Source: Burkholderia sp.
Lineage (GTDB): Bacteria > Pseudomonadota > Gammaproteobacteria > Burkholderiales > Burkholderiaceae
Direction: 5' to 3'
Length of the DNA stretch: 64,000 bases
NCBI GenBank assembly: GCA_031253835.1
Contig: JAIRVP010000053.1
Coordinates: 21,784 to 85,783, forward strand
Numbering within the stretch: the stretch's first letter is position 1; every line of letters starts with the position of its first letter. A program made the translations under genes and the position numbers. Of the stretch, positions 9,057 through 17,590 are shown in pieces. The notes beneath the pieces are model-generated. The model worked only from the letters and a program-made list of their open reading frames with translations, was not told the origin of the DNA and did no database searches.

Positions 9057-10094
9057 TCAGCGCCGCTCGCTCGGCGCGACGCCGGTCCAGCGCTTGAACG
9101 CGCGCGTGAAATTGGCGCGGTCCGTATAGCCGACGCGCGCCGCGATCTCGTCGACCGGCAGGCGCGTACCCTCGAGCAGCCGCAGCGCGTCGCGCAGCCG
9201 GATCTCGTCGAGCAGCGCCGAATAGGTCGCACCGAATTCGGCCAGCTTGCGCTTGAGCGTGCGCGCCGACACATGGAGTTCGCGCGCGACGTCGTCGACC
9301 GACGGATAGCCGTCATCGCCGCAGATCAGCAGATTGCGCACGCGCTCGACGACGCTCTCCGCATAGCCGAGCCGCGCGAGTTCGGCCTCGCACTGCTGGA
9401 CGATCATCTGCGCGGTCTGCGCGTTCGCGGTGCCGATCGGCTCGTCGAGCAGCGCGGCGTCGCAGCGGATGCGGTTCGCGCTTGCGTCGAAATGGCAGCG
9501 CGGCAGCCGCGCGCGATAACGCTCGAACCACGGCGGCTCGGGCCATTCGAAATGGAGTTCGGCACGCGACTGCAGCGTGCGGCCCGGCGCCGGATACAAC
9601 AGCGAATTGAACAGGATCGCCGTCTCGACCAGGAAGTTCTCGACCGCGAACTGGCGCAGCCGGCCGAGCGGAAATGCTTCGAGCACGTCGATGTCGACAA
9701 TGCCGTCGAGCTGCGCGAGCCGCACCGAGAAAAACGGCACGCGTGTCGGCAGGTAGCGGATGCCGAGCGCGATCGCCTCGCCGAGCGTCGCGCAGCTCAT
9801 CAGCCCGAAGCCGATCAGCCCCGCTTTCGTCAGGCTGCTGCGCAGGCCGATCTCGATCGCGATCGACGGGTCGTCCGTCGCGTCGAGCAGGTTGAACACG
9901 ATCGCCGCCTGCTGCAGCGGCGTGATGCGCGCATCGGGCTGCGCGAGCCGGTCGCGCTCGACGCCCGAGCCGGCGAGAATGCGGCCGCCGTCGATGCCGC
10001 GCTCCTCGGCCAGCATCAGCATGAACAGCGCATACGCGGACGACACCGTCGCCTTGTTCAGCTGGCGCGCGGCATCCGGGACGGACAGGACCAT
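9057..10094 (-). CDS. AraC family transcriptional regulator
   Basis: A 345-residue regulator with an N-terminal Arabinose_bd-type domain (PF12625 style, segment GLIGFGLMSCATLGEAIALG near residue 90) and a C-terminal double helix-turn-helix (SVDDVARELHVSARTLKRKL then VDEIAARVGYTDRANFTRAF). I chose the ATG at 10094, preceded by GGAG ten bases upstream; an alternative start 57 bases further up would add residues with no family resemblance and would run into the first of two operator-like repeats. It is divergent from the desaturase gene and probably activates it. Confidence 0.88.
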   Translation of the reverse strand: MVLSVPDAARQLNKATVSSAYALFMLMLAEERGIDGGRILAGSGVERDRLAQPDARITPLQQAAIVFNLLDATDDPSIAIEIGLRSSLTKAGLIGFGLMSCATLGEAIALGIRYLPTRVPFFSVRLAQLDGIVDIDVLEAFPLGRLRQFAVENFLVETAILFNSLLYPAPGRTLQSRAELHFEWPEPPWFERYRARLPRCHFDASANRIRCDAALLDEPIGTANAQTAQMIVQQCEAELARLGYAESVVERVRNLLICGDDGYPSVDDVARELHVSARTLKRKLAEFGATYSALLDEIRLRDALRLLEGTRLPVDEIAARVGYTDRANFTRAFKRWTGVAPSERR

Positions 10095-10135
10095 GCGGCG
10101 GACTCCGGAACGGTTTCGGCGGATTGTAGCGTCGC

Positions 10136-10199
10136 TGGCCCGCAATGACACCGCGGCGGCACTCTAGCCGCGCCGCCAACGTGGCCCGAAATGACACCG
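10136..10199. promoter_or_regulatory. Two 18-bp direct repeats, probable AraC-family binding sites
   Basis: The sequence tggcccgcaatgacaccg at 10136-10153 recurs with one change at 10182-10199, 46 bp apart. A third, weaker echo (attggcaccgg) follows at about 10202-10212. Tandem same-orientation sites in a divergent regulator-target spacer are the usual arrangement for AraC-type activators, so they probably serve the regulator at 9057 and the desaturase at 10295. Confidence 0.65.
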
Positions 10200-10294
10200 T
10201 CATTGGCACCGGCGGCCCTCGCGTGCGGTCCGGCGGGCGCCTATGCTTGTCTCATCGGCATTGCGCCCTACTCTTTCCGCACGGATCCCGGTCG

Positions 10295-11404
10295 ATGAGC
10301 CAACCCGCACGAACCGTCTTTCGCCACGACGCAGACAAGGTCGCGTACGTCCGCCGCGAGGTCAACGCCGCGAGCGACGCGATCCGCGTGCGCTTTCCGC
10401 TGCTCGACAACCAGAACCTCGTCGGCGCGACCGTGATGGCCGTGTCGGTGAGCGCGATGCTCGCGATCGCATGGCTGTATGCGCGCGGCGCGATCGCGTG
10501 GTACGTCGCGCTGCCGCTCGCCGCGTTCGTCACGTCGCTGATCCACGAGCTCGAGCACGACCTGATCCACCTGATGTACTTCAAGAAGACGCCGTGGGCC
10601 TATCACCTGATGATGGCGCTGTGCTGGCTCACGCGGCCCGGCACGATCAACCCGTGGACGCGGCGGCGCATGCACCTGCATCACCACAAGGTGTCGGGCG
10701 GCGAATCGGATCTCGAGGAATTCGGCATCACCAACGGCGAGCGCTGGGGCGTGAAACGCCTGCTGATGATCGCGGACGGCATGCTCGCCGTCGTGCTGCG
10801 GCCGGTCGCGATGCGCCGCAAGGTGAAGCAGTATGTGGCCGCGCAGCCGGTGCAGGATCCGTCGGAACGCCTGCAGCTGCGCGTCGAGCAGGTGTCGTCG
10901 TACATGCCGGTCGGTCACGTGTACTACGTGCTGTGGCACGCGTTCATCGTCTATCACGTCGGCCTGTTCGCGCTGCATGCGTTCAGCTATACGGTAACGG
11001 TGCCGGCCGTCGTCGAGCGCGTGATGAATGTCGTCGACTTCCTCGCGGTGGTGTGGCTCGGGCCGAACTTCTTGCGCAGCTTCTGCATCAACTTCGTCAG
11101 CTCGAACATGCACTACTTCGGCGACATCGATTCGCGCAACGTGATCCAGCAGACGCAGGTGCTGAACCCGTGGTGGATGGTGCCGTTCCAGCTGTTCTGC
11201 TTCAATTTCGGCAGCACCCACGCGATCCATCACTTCGTGGTGCGCGATCCGTTCTACATCCGGCAGCTGACCGCGCGCACCGCGCATGCCGCGCTGCGCG
11301 AAGTCGGCGTGCGCTTCAACGACGTCGGCACGTTCGCGCGTGCGAATCGCTGGAGCGGCTATCGTCCGCAACGCGGCACGCGCAACGCGCAGGCAGACGC
11401 GTAA
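10295..11404 (+). CDS. Membrane fatty acid desaturase/hydroxylase family protein
   Basis: A 369-residue integral membrane diiron enzyme. All three histidine boxes are present: HELEHDLIH (84-92), HLHHH (127-131) and HAIHH (309-313). Hydrophobic pairs precede box one and lie around residues 215-265. The family inserts double bonds or hydroxyls into acyl chains using O2 and an electron donor; the substrate is not predictable here. The chosen ATG lies in the spacer after the AraC-type repeats. With the divergent AraC gene it forms a regulator-enzyme pair, probably inducible by a lipid signal. Confidence 0.87.
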   Translation: MSQPARTVFRHDADKVAYVRREVNAASDAIRVRFPLLDNQNLVGATVMAVSVSAMLAIAWLYARGAIAWYVALPLAAFVTSLIHELEHDLIHLMYFKKTPWAYHLMMALCWLTRPGTINPWTRRRMHLHHHKVSGGESDLEEFGITNGERWGVKRLLMIADGMLAVVLRPVAMRRKVKQYVAAQPVQDPSERLQLRVEQVSSYMPVGHVYYVLWHAFIVYHVGLFALHAFSYTVTVPAVVERVMNVVDFLAVVWLGPNFLRSFCINFVSSNMHYFGDIDSRNVIQQTQVLNPWWMVPFQLFCFNFGSTHAIHHFVVRDPFYIRQLTARTAHAALREVGVRFNDVGTFARANRWSGYRPQRGTRNAQADA

Positions 11405-11422
11405 CGCCGGCCGCGCGCGCCA

Positions 11423-12043
11423 TCAGTCGCCGATCGGCGGCATCGGCCCCTGGCCGCGGATCCACGACCAGTTCGCGAGTTCGGCCATTTCCTTGTCGCC
11501 GCGGCTGTCGCCGTACGCGAACAGCTGCTTCGGCGGCCGGTTGCCCCACCACCCGCGCAGCCGCACGACCTTCTGCGGCCCCCAGCAGTTCTCGCCGTCG
11601 AGCCGCCCGGCGAACGTGCCGCGCTCGAACGCGAGCTGTGTCGCGAGCACCGCATCGAAGCCGGCCGTCTTCGCCCACTTTTCCAGATACAGCGACGGCG
11701 ACGCGCTGACCAGCACGACTTCGTGCCCGCGCGCGCGATGCTCGCGAATGCGCTCGAGCATCTCCGGGCGCACGAGGTTCGGCAGATAGGTGTCGACGAA
11801 CGTGCGCGCCTGCGCATCGAGCGCGTCCTCGCGGATCGGCCCGAATGCGAACGATGCGAACTTCGCCTTCGCGTCGCCGCGCGACAGCAGCCCGGCTTTC
11901 ATCGCGACGATCCACGGCAGCGCGCGCAGCCCGGCCCATGCGAAGCGCGGCGTGCCGACCGCATGGCGGACGAAATGGCGGAAGCTGTCGGTAGTCGTGA
12001 TGGTGCCGTCGAAATCGAACGCGGCGACGATGCGGTCAGTCAT
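11423..12043 (-). CDS. HAD-IB family hydrolase (phosphoserine phosphatase-like)
   Basis: A 206-residue cytoplasmic phosphatase of the haloacid dehalogenase superfamily, subfamily IB. Motif I is FDFDGTIT at residues 8-15 with the nucleophile and acid-base aspartates, motif II is the VSASPS segment after VVL, and motif III is AYGDSRGDKEM near the end. I chose the start at MTDRIVAAFDFDG; a longer frame adds an unrelated 34-residue leader. The substrate may be phosphoserine-like or another small phosphomonoester. It is convergent with the desaturase gene (18-base gap) and shows no operon partner. Confidence 0.87.
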   Translation of the reverse strand: MTDRIVAAFDFDGTITTTDSFRHFVRHAVGTPRFAWAGLRALPWIVAMKAGLLSRGDAKAKFASFAFGPIREDALDAQARTFVDTYLPNLVRPEMLERIREHRARGHEVVLVSASPSLYLEKWAKTAGFDAVLATQLAFERGTFAGRLDGENCWGPQKVVRLRGWWGNRPPKQLFAYGDSRGDKEMAELANWSWIRGQGPMPPIGD

Positions 12044-12176
12044 GGGGAATCGGCGGGAAAGCGATGGAATGCCCGGGAAGATAGCAGACTCGCGGCGCCA
12101 CGCGCGAAACGGCGTGGCGCAGCATGGTACGGGCAGCGGCCACACCCGCCGCCGCGCGCGTGGCCGTGCCGTTCGC

Positions 12177-13049
12177 TCAGCGCTGCGGCCGCGCGGCGAG
12201 CGCCGCCGGCAGCACGACGTTCATCAGGTGATCGGCGCGCGACAGCAGGTCGGTCACGCGCTCGTCGAGCCCGCGCAGTTGCGCCGGCTGCATCCGGATC
12301 TGCTGGACGGCCTGCCCGACGATGTTGCGGCGGTCGAACAGCGTGCGCTCGACGCCGGCGTCATCCGGCGCGCGCACGACGTCCGACACCGCGCTCAATG
12401 CAGCAAGCACGACCACGAGGTTTTCTTCCGCATGGCGGACCTTCGCGGCGAGCTCCTCGGTGCGGCGCGGGAAGAAGCCGAGCGACTGCTTGAGCACGCC
12501 GATCGCCGCCCGATAGTCGACCTGCCCCGGCGCGGCGCCGAACCAGCGTTCGAACATGCCGGCCTTGCGCGTCGCCTGCGCGAGCATCCCGGCCATCATG
12601 TCGGCCGCGCCGAGTTCGTTGAATTCGCGCGTCGTCGCCGCGACGGCTTCGACGAGGTTGCCGGCCGTTTCCAGCGCGCCGTCGCCGATCGTCGCGACCG
12701 TCGCGAGCTTCAGCGGCACCAGTTGCCGGATGTGCCGCTCGATGCGCGGCGCGTAGTCGGGATAGAGATTCGGGAAGCTGGCCTGCGCGGCGCGAAAGCA
12801 CGCGTCGAGCTGCGGGTGGTTCGATTCGCCGAACAGCGCACGGCCGACCGCTTCGGCGGGTGCCGCACGCACGGCGTGACCGGTCGCGGGCGCCGGCCCG
12901 AGGTCGAGCGCCTGCGGCGCGGGCCGCTCGGGCGCACGCGCGGCCGGCGCACCGGCCGCGGGCGGTACGTCGAACGCAAGACGCCCGGGCATGCGCTCGG
13001 GCGTCGTATCGAACTCGAGCCGCTTCGGCTCGTCGGACGGATTCGTCAT
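12177..13049 (-). CDS. Unrecognised protein, last gene of the Ter/Tel operon
   Basis: A 290-residue protein that I cannot assign to a named family. Residues 1-75 are proline- and alanine-rich and probably disordered; the rest is predicted to be helical, with a segment near 95-125 (PRIERHIRQLVPLKLATVAT) and long amphipathic helices to the end. AGGAAG precedes the ATG. It lies 51 bases after terD on the same strand, so it is probably the fifth gene of the telA operon and works with those proteins. It may be a TelA-interacting helical protein, but that is context only. Confidence 0.75.
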   Translation of the reverse strand: MTNPSDEPKRLEFDTTPERMPGRLAFDVPPAAGAPAARAPERPAPQALDLGPAPATGHAVRAAPAEAVGRALFGESNHPQLDACFRAAQASFPNLYPDYAPRIERHIRQLVPLKLATVATIGDGALETAGNLVEAVAATTREFNELGAADMMAGMLAQATRKAGMFERWFGAAPGQVDYRAAIGVLKQSLGFFPRRTEELAAKVRHAEENLVVVLAALSAVSDVVRAPDDAGVERTLFDRRNIVGQAVQQIRMQPAQLRGLDERVTDLLSRADHLMNVVLPAALAARPQR

Positions 13050-13100
13050 CGCTGCTTCCTGCCCGGCGCGGCGGTGTTCCGTACGCCGGGCTGCCGCCAG

Positions 13101-13757
13101 TCAGACCGCGCCGCCGTACGCGCGCACGAAATCGCCGAGGCCGCGGTTGTAGCCGGCACCGACCGCCTTGAACATGAAGTGGCCGTCGCGGCGATAGAAG
13201 CTGCCGACCTGCACCGACGTCTCCATCGAGAAGTCTTCCTCGAGCGCGTACTTCGCGATCACCGCGCCCGACACCTCGTCGGCGATCTGGATGTAGCTGT
13301 TGCGCACCTGCCCGAAATTCTGGCGACGCGCTTCGGCCTGGTCGATCGTTACGACCACCGAGATTTCCTCGACGTCGGCCGCGAGCTTCGTCACGTCGAT
13401 GAAGATCACTTCGTCGTCGCCGCCGCCGCTGCCCGTGCGGTTGTCGCCGCTATGCACGACGCCCAGGCACTTCGACGCGGGCATCCCGCGCTTCGGAAAA
13501 TCGTCGCCCGGCTGGATGAAGGTGTCCTTGCGCTCCATCGTGCGCACTTCGCTGTTGTAGAACACGAAGTGCTGGTCCGAGATCAGCCTCGGATTGCTCT
13601 GCGCGTCGTACTTGCACAGGAACACCGACACGTCGAGATCGAAATCCGTGCCCGTGTCCGTTGCGTTCGCGTCCCAACCGAGACCGATGCGGAATTTCTG
13701 CGTGCCGGGCGCTTCCTTCGACAGGTTGACGCGACCGCCTTTCGACAAATTGATCAT
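13101..13757 (-). CDS. terD: TerD family protein
   Basis: A 218-residue TerD-domain protein, a calcium-binding beta-sandwich found in tellurite and general stress operons. It begins MINLSKGGRVNLSK, the typical family start, and has the acidic metal-site stretch GTDFDLDVSVFLC around residues 36-48 and a second one at GGGDDEVIFIDV. AGAGG precedes the ATG; a longer frame upstream adds 18 residues with no family match. Cytoplasmic. The DUF475 gene is 115 bases upstream, and the unknown gene follows. TerD proteins are thought to act at the membrane with TerC-like partners; direct tellurite resistance should not be assumed. Confidence 0.93.
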   Translation of the reverse strand: MINLSKGGRVNLSKEAPGTQKFRIGLGWDANATDTGTDFDLDVSVFLCKYDAQSNPRLISDQHFVFYNSEVRTMERKDTFIQPGDDFPKRGMPASKCLGVVHSGDNRTGSGGGDDEVIFIDVTKLAADVEEISVVVTIDQAEARRQNFGQVRNSYIQIADEVSGAVIAKYALEEDFSMETSVQVGSFYRRDGHFMFKAVGAGYNRGLGDFVRAYGGAV

Positions 13758-13872
13758 CTGAACCTCTTCTGCTGGAACCGCCGTTGCGCCGGCGGCAATG
13801 CCGGGCCGCAAAATGCGGCCCTTCGTTGATGGTGTGCGTGCCGCGTGTAACCGTGCCGCGTGTGACGCGTGC

Positions 13873-14889
13873 TTATTCGCCCGCCACCGCGGTGCGGTCT
13901 TCCCTGCGCTGCACGACGATCGACGACCACACGGCCGCGGCGATCATCGCTGCGCCGATCAGGCCGGTAACGACTTCGGGCACCTCGAACTTCACGCCGA
14001 GGAACATGATCGTTGCGAGCGCACCGATCGCCCAGAACGCGCCGTGTTCCAGAAAGCGGTACTGCGCGAGCGTGCCCTTCTTCAGCAGCACGAGCGTCAT
14101 CTCCCGGATGTAGGCCGCACCGACGCCGAGGCCGAGTGCGATCAGGAAGATGTTGTTCGACAGCGCGAACGCGCCGATCACGCCGTCGAAGCTGAACGAC
14201 GAATCGAGCACTTCCAGATACATGAAACCCGCGACGCCTTCGCGCACCACGCGCGTGCCCGTCTCACCGCCGCCGACCAGGTCGCCCACGCCGTGCGCGA
14301 TCACGAAGCCGATCACGCCGAACGCGCCCGCGAGCAGGAAACTGACCTGCTCGGCTGCCGGCACGTAGAACGACGCGACGATCACGATCGCGAGCGTCAG
14401 CGCCACTTCCAGCGCGGTGATGCGGCCGAGGTGGCGCATCGGGCCTTCGAGGAAGCCGATCCAGTGCTCGTCCTTCTCGGTGTCGAGCATGAACTTGAAG
14501 AACACCATCAGCAGGAACGCGCCGCCGAATGCCGACACCTCGTGATGCGCGGACGTCAGCACGGCCGCGTACTTCTCCGGCGATTCGATTGCGAGCGTCA
14601 GTGCGTCCCACAGGCCGATGTGGCCGATCACCGCGACGATCAGCAGCGGGAACACGAGCCGCATGCCGAACACCGCGACCGGCAGGCCGAACACCATGAA
14701 GCGGTTGCGCCACGTCTCCGACCAGTTCTTGAGCACCGATGCGTTGACGACCGCGTTGTCGAGCGACAGCGAAATTTCGAGCACACACAGGACCGCGACG
14801 ATCAGCATGTCCTTCACGCCGCCAAGGAGATAGGCCGCGACCAGCGCGAGCGCCGTGAGCGACAACGGGATCTTGAAGTCTTTCAACAT
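13873..14889 (-). CDS. DUF475 (TerC-superfamily) membrane protein
   Basis: A 338-residue polytopic inner-membrane protein with about eight to nine hydrophobic segments. The segments SLSLDNAVVNASV near residue 40 and LDSSFSFDGVIGAFALS near 230 carry the paired acidic residues of the TerC/DUF475 group, which is linked to metal ion handling and membrane stress. The neighbours telA, VWA and terD confirm the family assignment. It probably forms the membrane platform of the complex. The gene lies 43 bases after the VWA gene. Confidence 0.9.
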   Translation of the reverse strand: MLKDFKIPLSLTALALVAAYLLGGVKDMLIVAVLCVLEISLSLDNAVVNASVLKNWSETWRNRFMVFGLPVAVFGMRLVFPLLIVAVIGHIGLWDALTLAIESPEKYAAVLTSAHHEVSAFGGAFLLMVFFKFMLDTEKDEHWIGFLEGPMRHLGRITALEVALTLAIVIVASFYVPAAEQVSFLLAGAFGVIGFVIAHGVGDLVGGGETGTRVVREGVAGFMYLEVLDSSFSFDGVIGAFALSNNIFLIALGLGVGAAYIREMTLVLLKKGTLAQYRFLEHGAFWAIGALATIMFLGVKFEVPEVVTGLIGAAMIAAAVWSSIVVQRREDRTAVAGE

Positions 14890-14932
14890 GATGGGGTAAT
14901 CGAGTTCAGAAAAATGGGCGTGCGGGCCGCGC

Positions 14933-15673
14933 TTACTTCGCGCGCACCCAGTCGCAGAATTCCTGCGTGATCAGCTGTTCGTAGATCTGTTCGTCGCTGA
15001 TATTCAGCGATTCGAGATGCAGGAAGCCGACGTTCGGCATTTCGTCCGCGATTTCCGCGAGGAAGCCGAATTCGCTCGGATCGCCGACGCCGACGAGCGA
15101 CCAGTACAGCGGGAAGTGCTGCGACTCGGCCAGCAGCTGGCGCACGCGCTTGCGGTCGTTCTTCGGGTTCTGACCGTCGGTGACGAACAGCACCCATGCG
15201 GGCAGATGGCCGTTCGCCGGTGCGGAGGCAGCCGGCGCGGACGTGTCGTCCGCACTGCCGAACAGCCGGCTCAGGAAGCCGCGCTTTGCTTCGCGCTTGG
15301 GCTCCGGCGCGCGGAAGAAGAAGTCGACGATGTCGTTCATCACCGGCGCGTACTGCGTGCCGCCCCACTTCTCGATCCGCGCTTCGAGCACGTGATCGGA
15401 GATGTACGAGCCGTAGTTGTCCGGCGTCGCGGTCGGCAGGCGGTCATAGCCTTCGGTGAAGGTCCACGTGTCGACTTCGCCGTTGTCGTCGAACTTCAAT
15501 GCGATGCCGAGGATCCGGTCGTGCGTCTCCTGGATCACGCCCGACTGGTACAGCGGCTTCGCGGAACCCGAGATGTCGAGCGCCGCACCGACACGCACGA
15601 CGGGCGGCTTCAGGATCTGGCGTTTTTCGAGGACGATCGCGACCTTCGCCGCGCGTTTCTCAAGCGTAATCAT
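14933..15673 (-). CDS. VWA domain-containing protein (TerY-like)
   Basis: A 246-residue cytoplasmic protein with a von Willebrand A fold. The MIDAS-type motif is DISGSA at about residues 34-39, with a matching FVTDGQNPKNDRK near 165-177. Such VWA proteins (TerY-like, PF10138-type) occur in Ter gene clusters and may act as metal-dependent adaptors. Between the two halves lies a disordered insert (about residues 125-155, rich in alanine and serine). The start is the ATG at 15673, 20 bases after the telA stop; a much longer upstream frame only overlaps telA. Confidence 0.88.
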   Translation of the reverse strand: MITLEKRAAKVAIVLEKRQILKPPVVRVGAALDISGSAKPLYQSGVIQETHDRILGIALKFDDNGEVDTWTFTEGYDRLPTATPDNYGSYISDHVLEARIEKWGGTQYAPVMNDIVDFFFRAPEPKREAKRGFLSRLFGSADDTSAPAASAPANGHLPAWVLFVTDGQNPKNDRKRVRQLLAESQHFPLYWSLVGVGDPSEFGFLAEIADEMPNVGFLHLESLNISDEQIYEQLITQEFCDWVRAK

Positions 15674-15693
15674 GCGGTGTTCTCTCAGTTCTC

Positions 15694-16791
15694 TCAGTTG
15701 TGCTTCGGAGCGAATCGGGTGATCAGGTCCTGTTCGAGCTGGCGCAGGCGCGGTGCGTCCTGTTCGCGCTGGCGCTTGCCGTCGGCGATGATCTGCGTGA
15801 TGTCGTCGAACGCGCCGAACAGCTGCTGCTGCGCGTATTCGAACGTGTCGGTCGAGATCACCGGACGCTGGCCGAGCTTCGCGACTTCCTGCGCGTTCTG
15901 GCGGTTCAGGTCGGCCTGCGCGCGGATCGCCTCGTCGGCCGCGTCGTACGTCGCATTCGCGAGCGCTGCCGCGCGCTTCGTGCTGAGCTGCTCGAGGTAG
16001 AGCGCGAACGCGTTGGTCCACGCGGGGATCAGCACGGTCTTGATCGTCATGAACTTCGACGTCAGCGTGCGTTTCTGGTCCTGCTCCATCCGGATCTGCG
16101 GCGCGAGCTGCTTCGACATCAGCATCGCGCGATCGAGGTCGTCGAGCTTGCTTTCGAGTGCGTCGACCTTGCGCTTCACGTCGAGCAGGCGTTGCGCGGC
16201 GAATGCATCGTCCGCCGGCTGCTGGCCGGCCGCGAGATGCGCACGCAGCGTCGCGAGCGCCGTTTCGCCGTGCGCCTTCGACTGCGCGAGCTCCTGGTGC
16301 AGCGCGTAGTTGTCGTTGTACATCCGCTCGAGTTCGTCGATGCCGGCCTTCTGCCGCTGCGCATGGTTTTCGAGCTCGACGACGAGCGTATCCATCCGCT
16401 TGCTGACCGACTCGTATTGCGACAGCAGCTTCTCCTTGGTCGAGCGGAACAGCCGCGTGACCTGCGTGAGCAGCCCGCCCTTGTCGGCGCCGCGCGGGTC
16501 GAGCCCCTTCGCGGTCGCGATCAGTTCGTTGAGCTTGTCGCCGAACTGGTCGGCATCCGACGCGCGGACGCTCGCGAGAATCTGCTGGGAGAAGGCGGCG
16601 ATCCGCGTGCCCTGCGTCGCGCCGAGCTGGTCGATCTCGTCGACGGTGATCAGGCGCGCGTGTCCCGTCGGCTGCGCGGCCGGCACGACGACGTTGGCGA
16701 CGGCGGCAGGCACGGCGACGGGTGACAAAGACGGGGTGGAAGGACGATCGCTGACCGCATCGGATTTCTTGTCATCGAATAGCGGCTTCAT
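15694..16791 (-). CDS. telA: Toxic anion resistance protein TelA
   Basis: A 365-residue, almost wholly helical protein of the TelA/KlaB family (PF05816). An N-terminal proline/alanine-rich leader (about 45 residues) is followed by long coiled-coil-like helices from about residue 100 to 345, including KEKLLSQYESVSKRMDTLVV and LMSKQLAPQIRMEQDQKRTL, the latter typical of the family. No membrane segment is seen. It is the first gene of the five-gene operon (telA, VWA, DUF475, terD, unknown). Family members are linked to tellurite and cell-envelope stress tolerance, but the physiological role is unsettled. Confidence 0.92.
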   Translation of the reverse strand: MKPLFDDKKSDAVSDRPSTPSLSPVAVPAAVANVVVPAAQPTGHARLITVDEIDQLGATQGTRIAAFSQQILASVRASDADQFGDKLNELIATAKGLDPRGADKGGLLTQVTRLFRSTKEKLLSQYESVSKRMDTLVVELENHAQRQKAGIDELERMYNDNYALHQELAQSKAHGETALATLRAHLAAGQQPADDAFAAQRLLDVKRKVDALESKLDDLDRAMLMSKQLAPQIRMEQDQKRTLTSKFMTIKTVLIPAWTNAFALYLEQLSTKRAAALANATYDAADEAIRAQADLNRQNAQEVAKLGQRPVISTDTFEYAQQQLFGAFDDITQIIADGKRQREQDAPRLRQLEQDLITRFAPKHN

Positions 16792-16894
16792 GTGGCTACC
16801 ACGTTTCCTTTTCTGCTTTTTGCTACGTGTTGTCGTGCGCGCAGGGCGCGCATCCGCGATTGCCGTCGTGCTCTCTCACGGGCGGCAGACGGAC

Positions 16895-16922
16895 AATAAA
16901 TGGCACGAGTGCATCGCGTCAA
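16895..16922 (-). promoter_or_regulatory. Possible sigma-70 promoter for the telA operon
   Basis: On the minus strand TTGACG (16922-16917) and TTTATT (16900-16895) stand 16 bp apart, about 100 bases upstream of the telA ATG. The surrounding 354-base gap (16792-17145) is noticeably AT-rich at 16920-17110 and holds no gene that I can support. Confidence 0.4.
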
Positions 16923-17145
16923 GGGAATGAATTCTTTCAATTTCCATTCATTTTGTAATGAAACGGGCAGCGTCAATGCCTGCCCGGCGCCGCGCGTGCC
17001 GCCCTGCGCCTTGGTCGCGCAGAATCAGGGCAGGCGAAAACTTACACGTCCGATCAATGTGAAAGAAAATTGAAATCGCCGGAATATGCGAATTTCAGTC
17101 GACTTGAATGCGGGGAAAAGACGCGCGCGAGCGCCCGTCGCCACG

Positions 17146-17562
17146 TCAGCGATCCTGCACGCGACGCATGCCGAGCCGAGGCAAGATGAACGGCACCGCC
17201 AGGTCACGAATCGTGAAATCCCATCGCCCGTCGATGGCGACGAAGGTCGCGCTGAAATGTCGGTCGTCGGCCCAGGTCAGGTCGTCCAGATGGCACGACG
17301 CATACATCGCGCCGACCGTGCGCCGCGCGCGCACCTTCAGCGGATCCTTCGACACGAGCGTGAACGTGACGGCTTCCTCGAACGGACAGTCGTAGTCGGT
17401 GACGAGCAGATACGCGGCCGGCGTCTCGAACTGGCGCAGCAGCACGTAGCCGGAAACGGCAAGCGCGGAACGCACGCCATCGACAAGCACATGCGTGCGC
17501 GACGGCCACGTTTCATACGGCCCGTCGTGCGTCTCGAGCGCAAAGCGGTCGACCGGCTTCAT
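17146..17562 (-). CDS. Small hypothetical protein
   Basis: A 138-residue soluble protein that I do not recognise. It starts MKPVDRFALETHDG, with GAGGG about nine bases upstream, and is compact with mixed charge, several aromatic residues and no signal or membrane segment. Segments such as YLLVTDYDCPFEEAVTFTLV and AIDGRWDFTIRDLAVPFILP suggest a beta-rich single domain. It lies 28 bases downstream of the LysE gene on the same strand, so the two are probably co-transcribed. No function can be given. Confidence 0.75.
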   Translation of the reverse strand: MKPVDRFALETHDGPYETWPSRTHVLVDGVRSALAVSGYVLLRQFETPAAYLLVTDYDCPFEEAVTFTLVSKDPLKVRARRTVGAMYASCHLDDLTWADDRHFSATFVAIDGRWDFTIRDLAVPFILPRLGMRRVQDR

Positions 17563-17590
17563 CGTCGCGCTCCCTCGCTGCATCGCCGCG

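Noticed and set aside
11790..13829. A 679-codon plus-strand frame opposite terD and its neighbour
   Set aside because: The minus strand holds a complete TerD with canonical start and ribosome site.
12177..16791. Calling the whole block tellurite resistance
   Set aside because: Family names come from plasmid loci; chromosomal Ter/Tel sets are tied to several stresses, so a tellurite phenotype is not supported by sequence alone.
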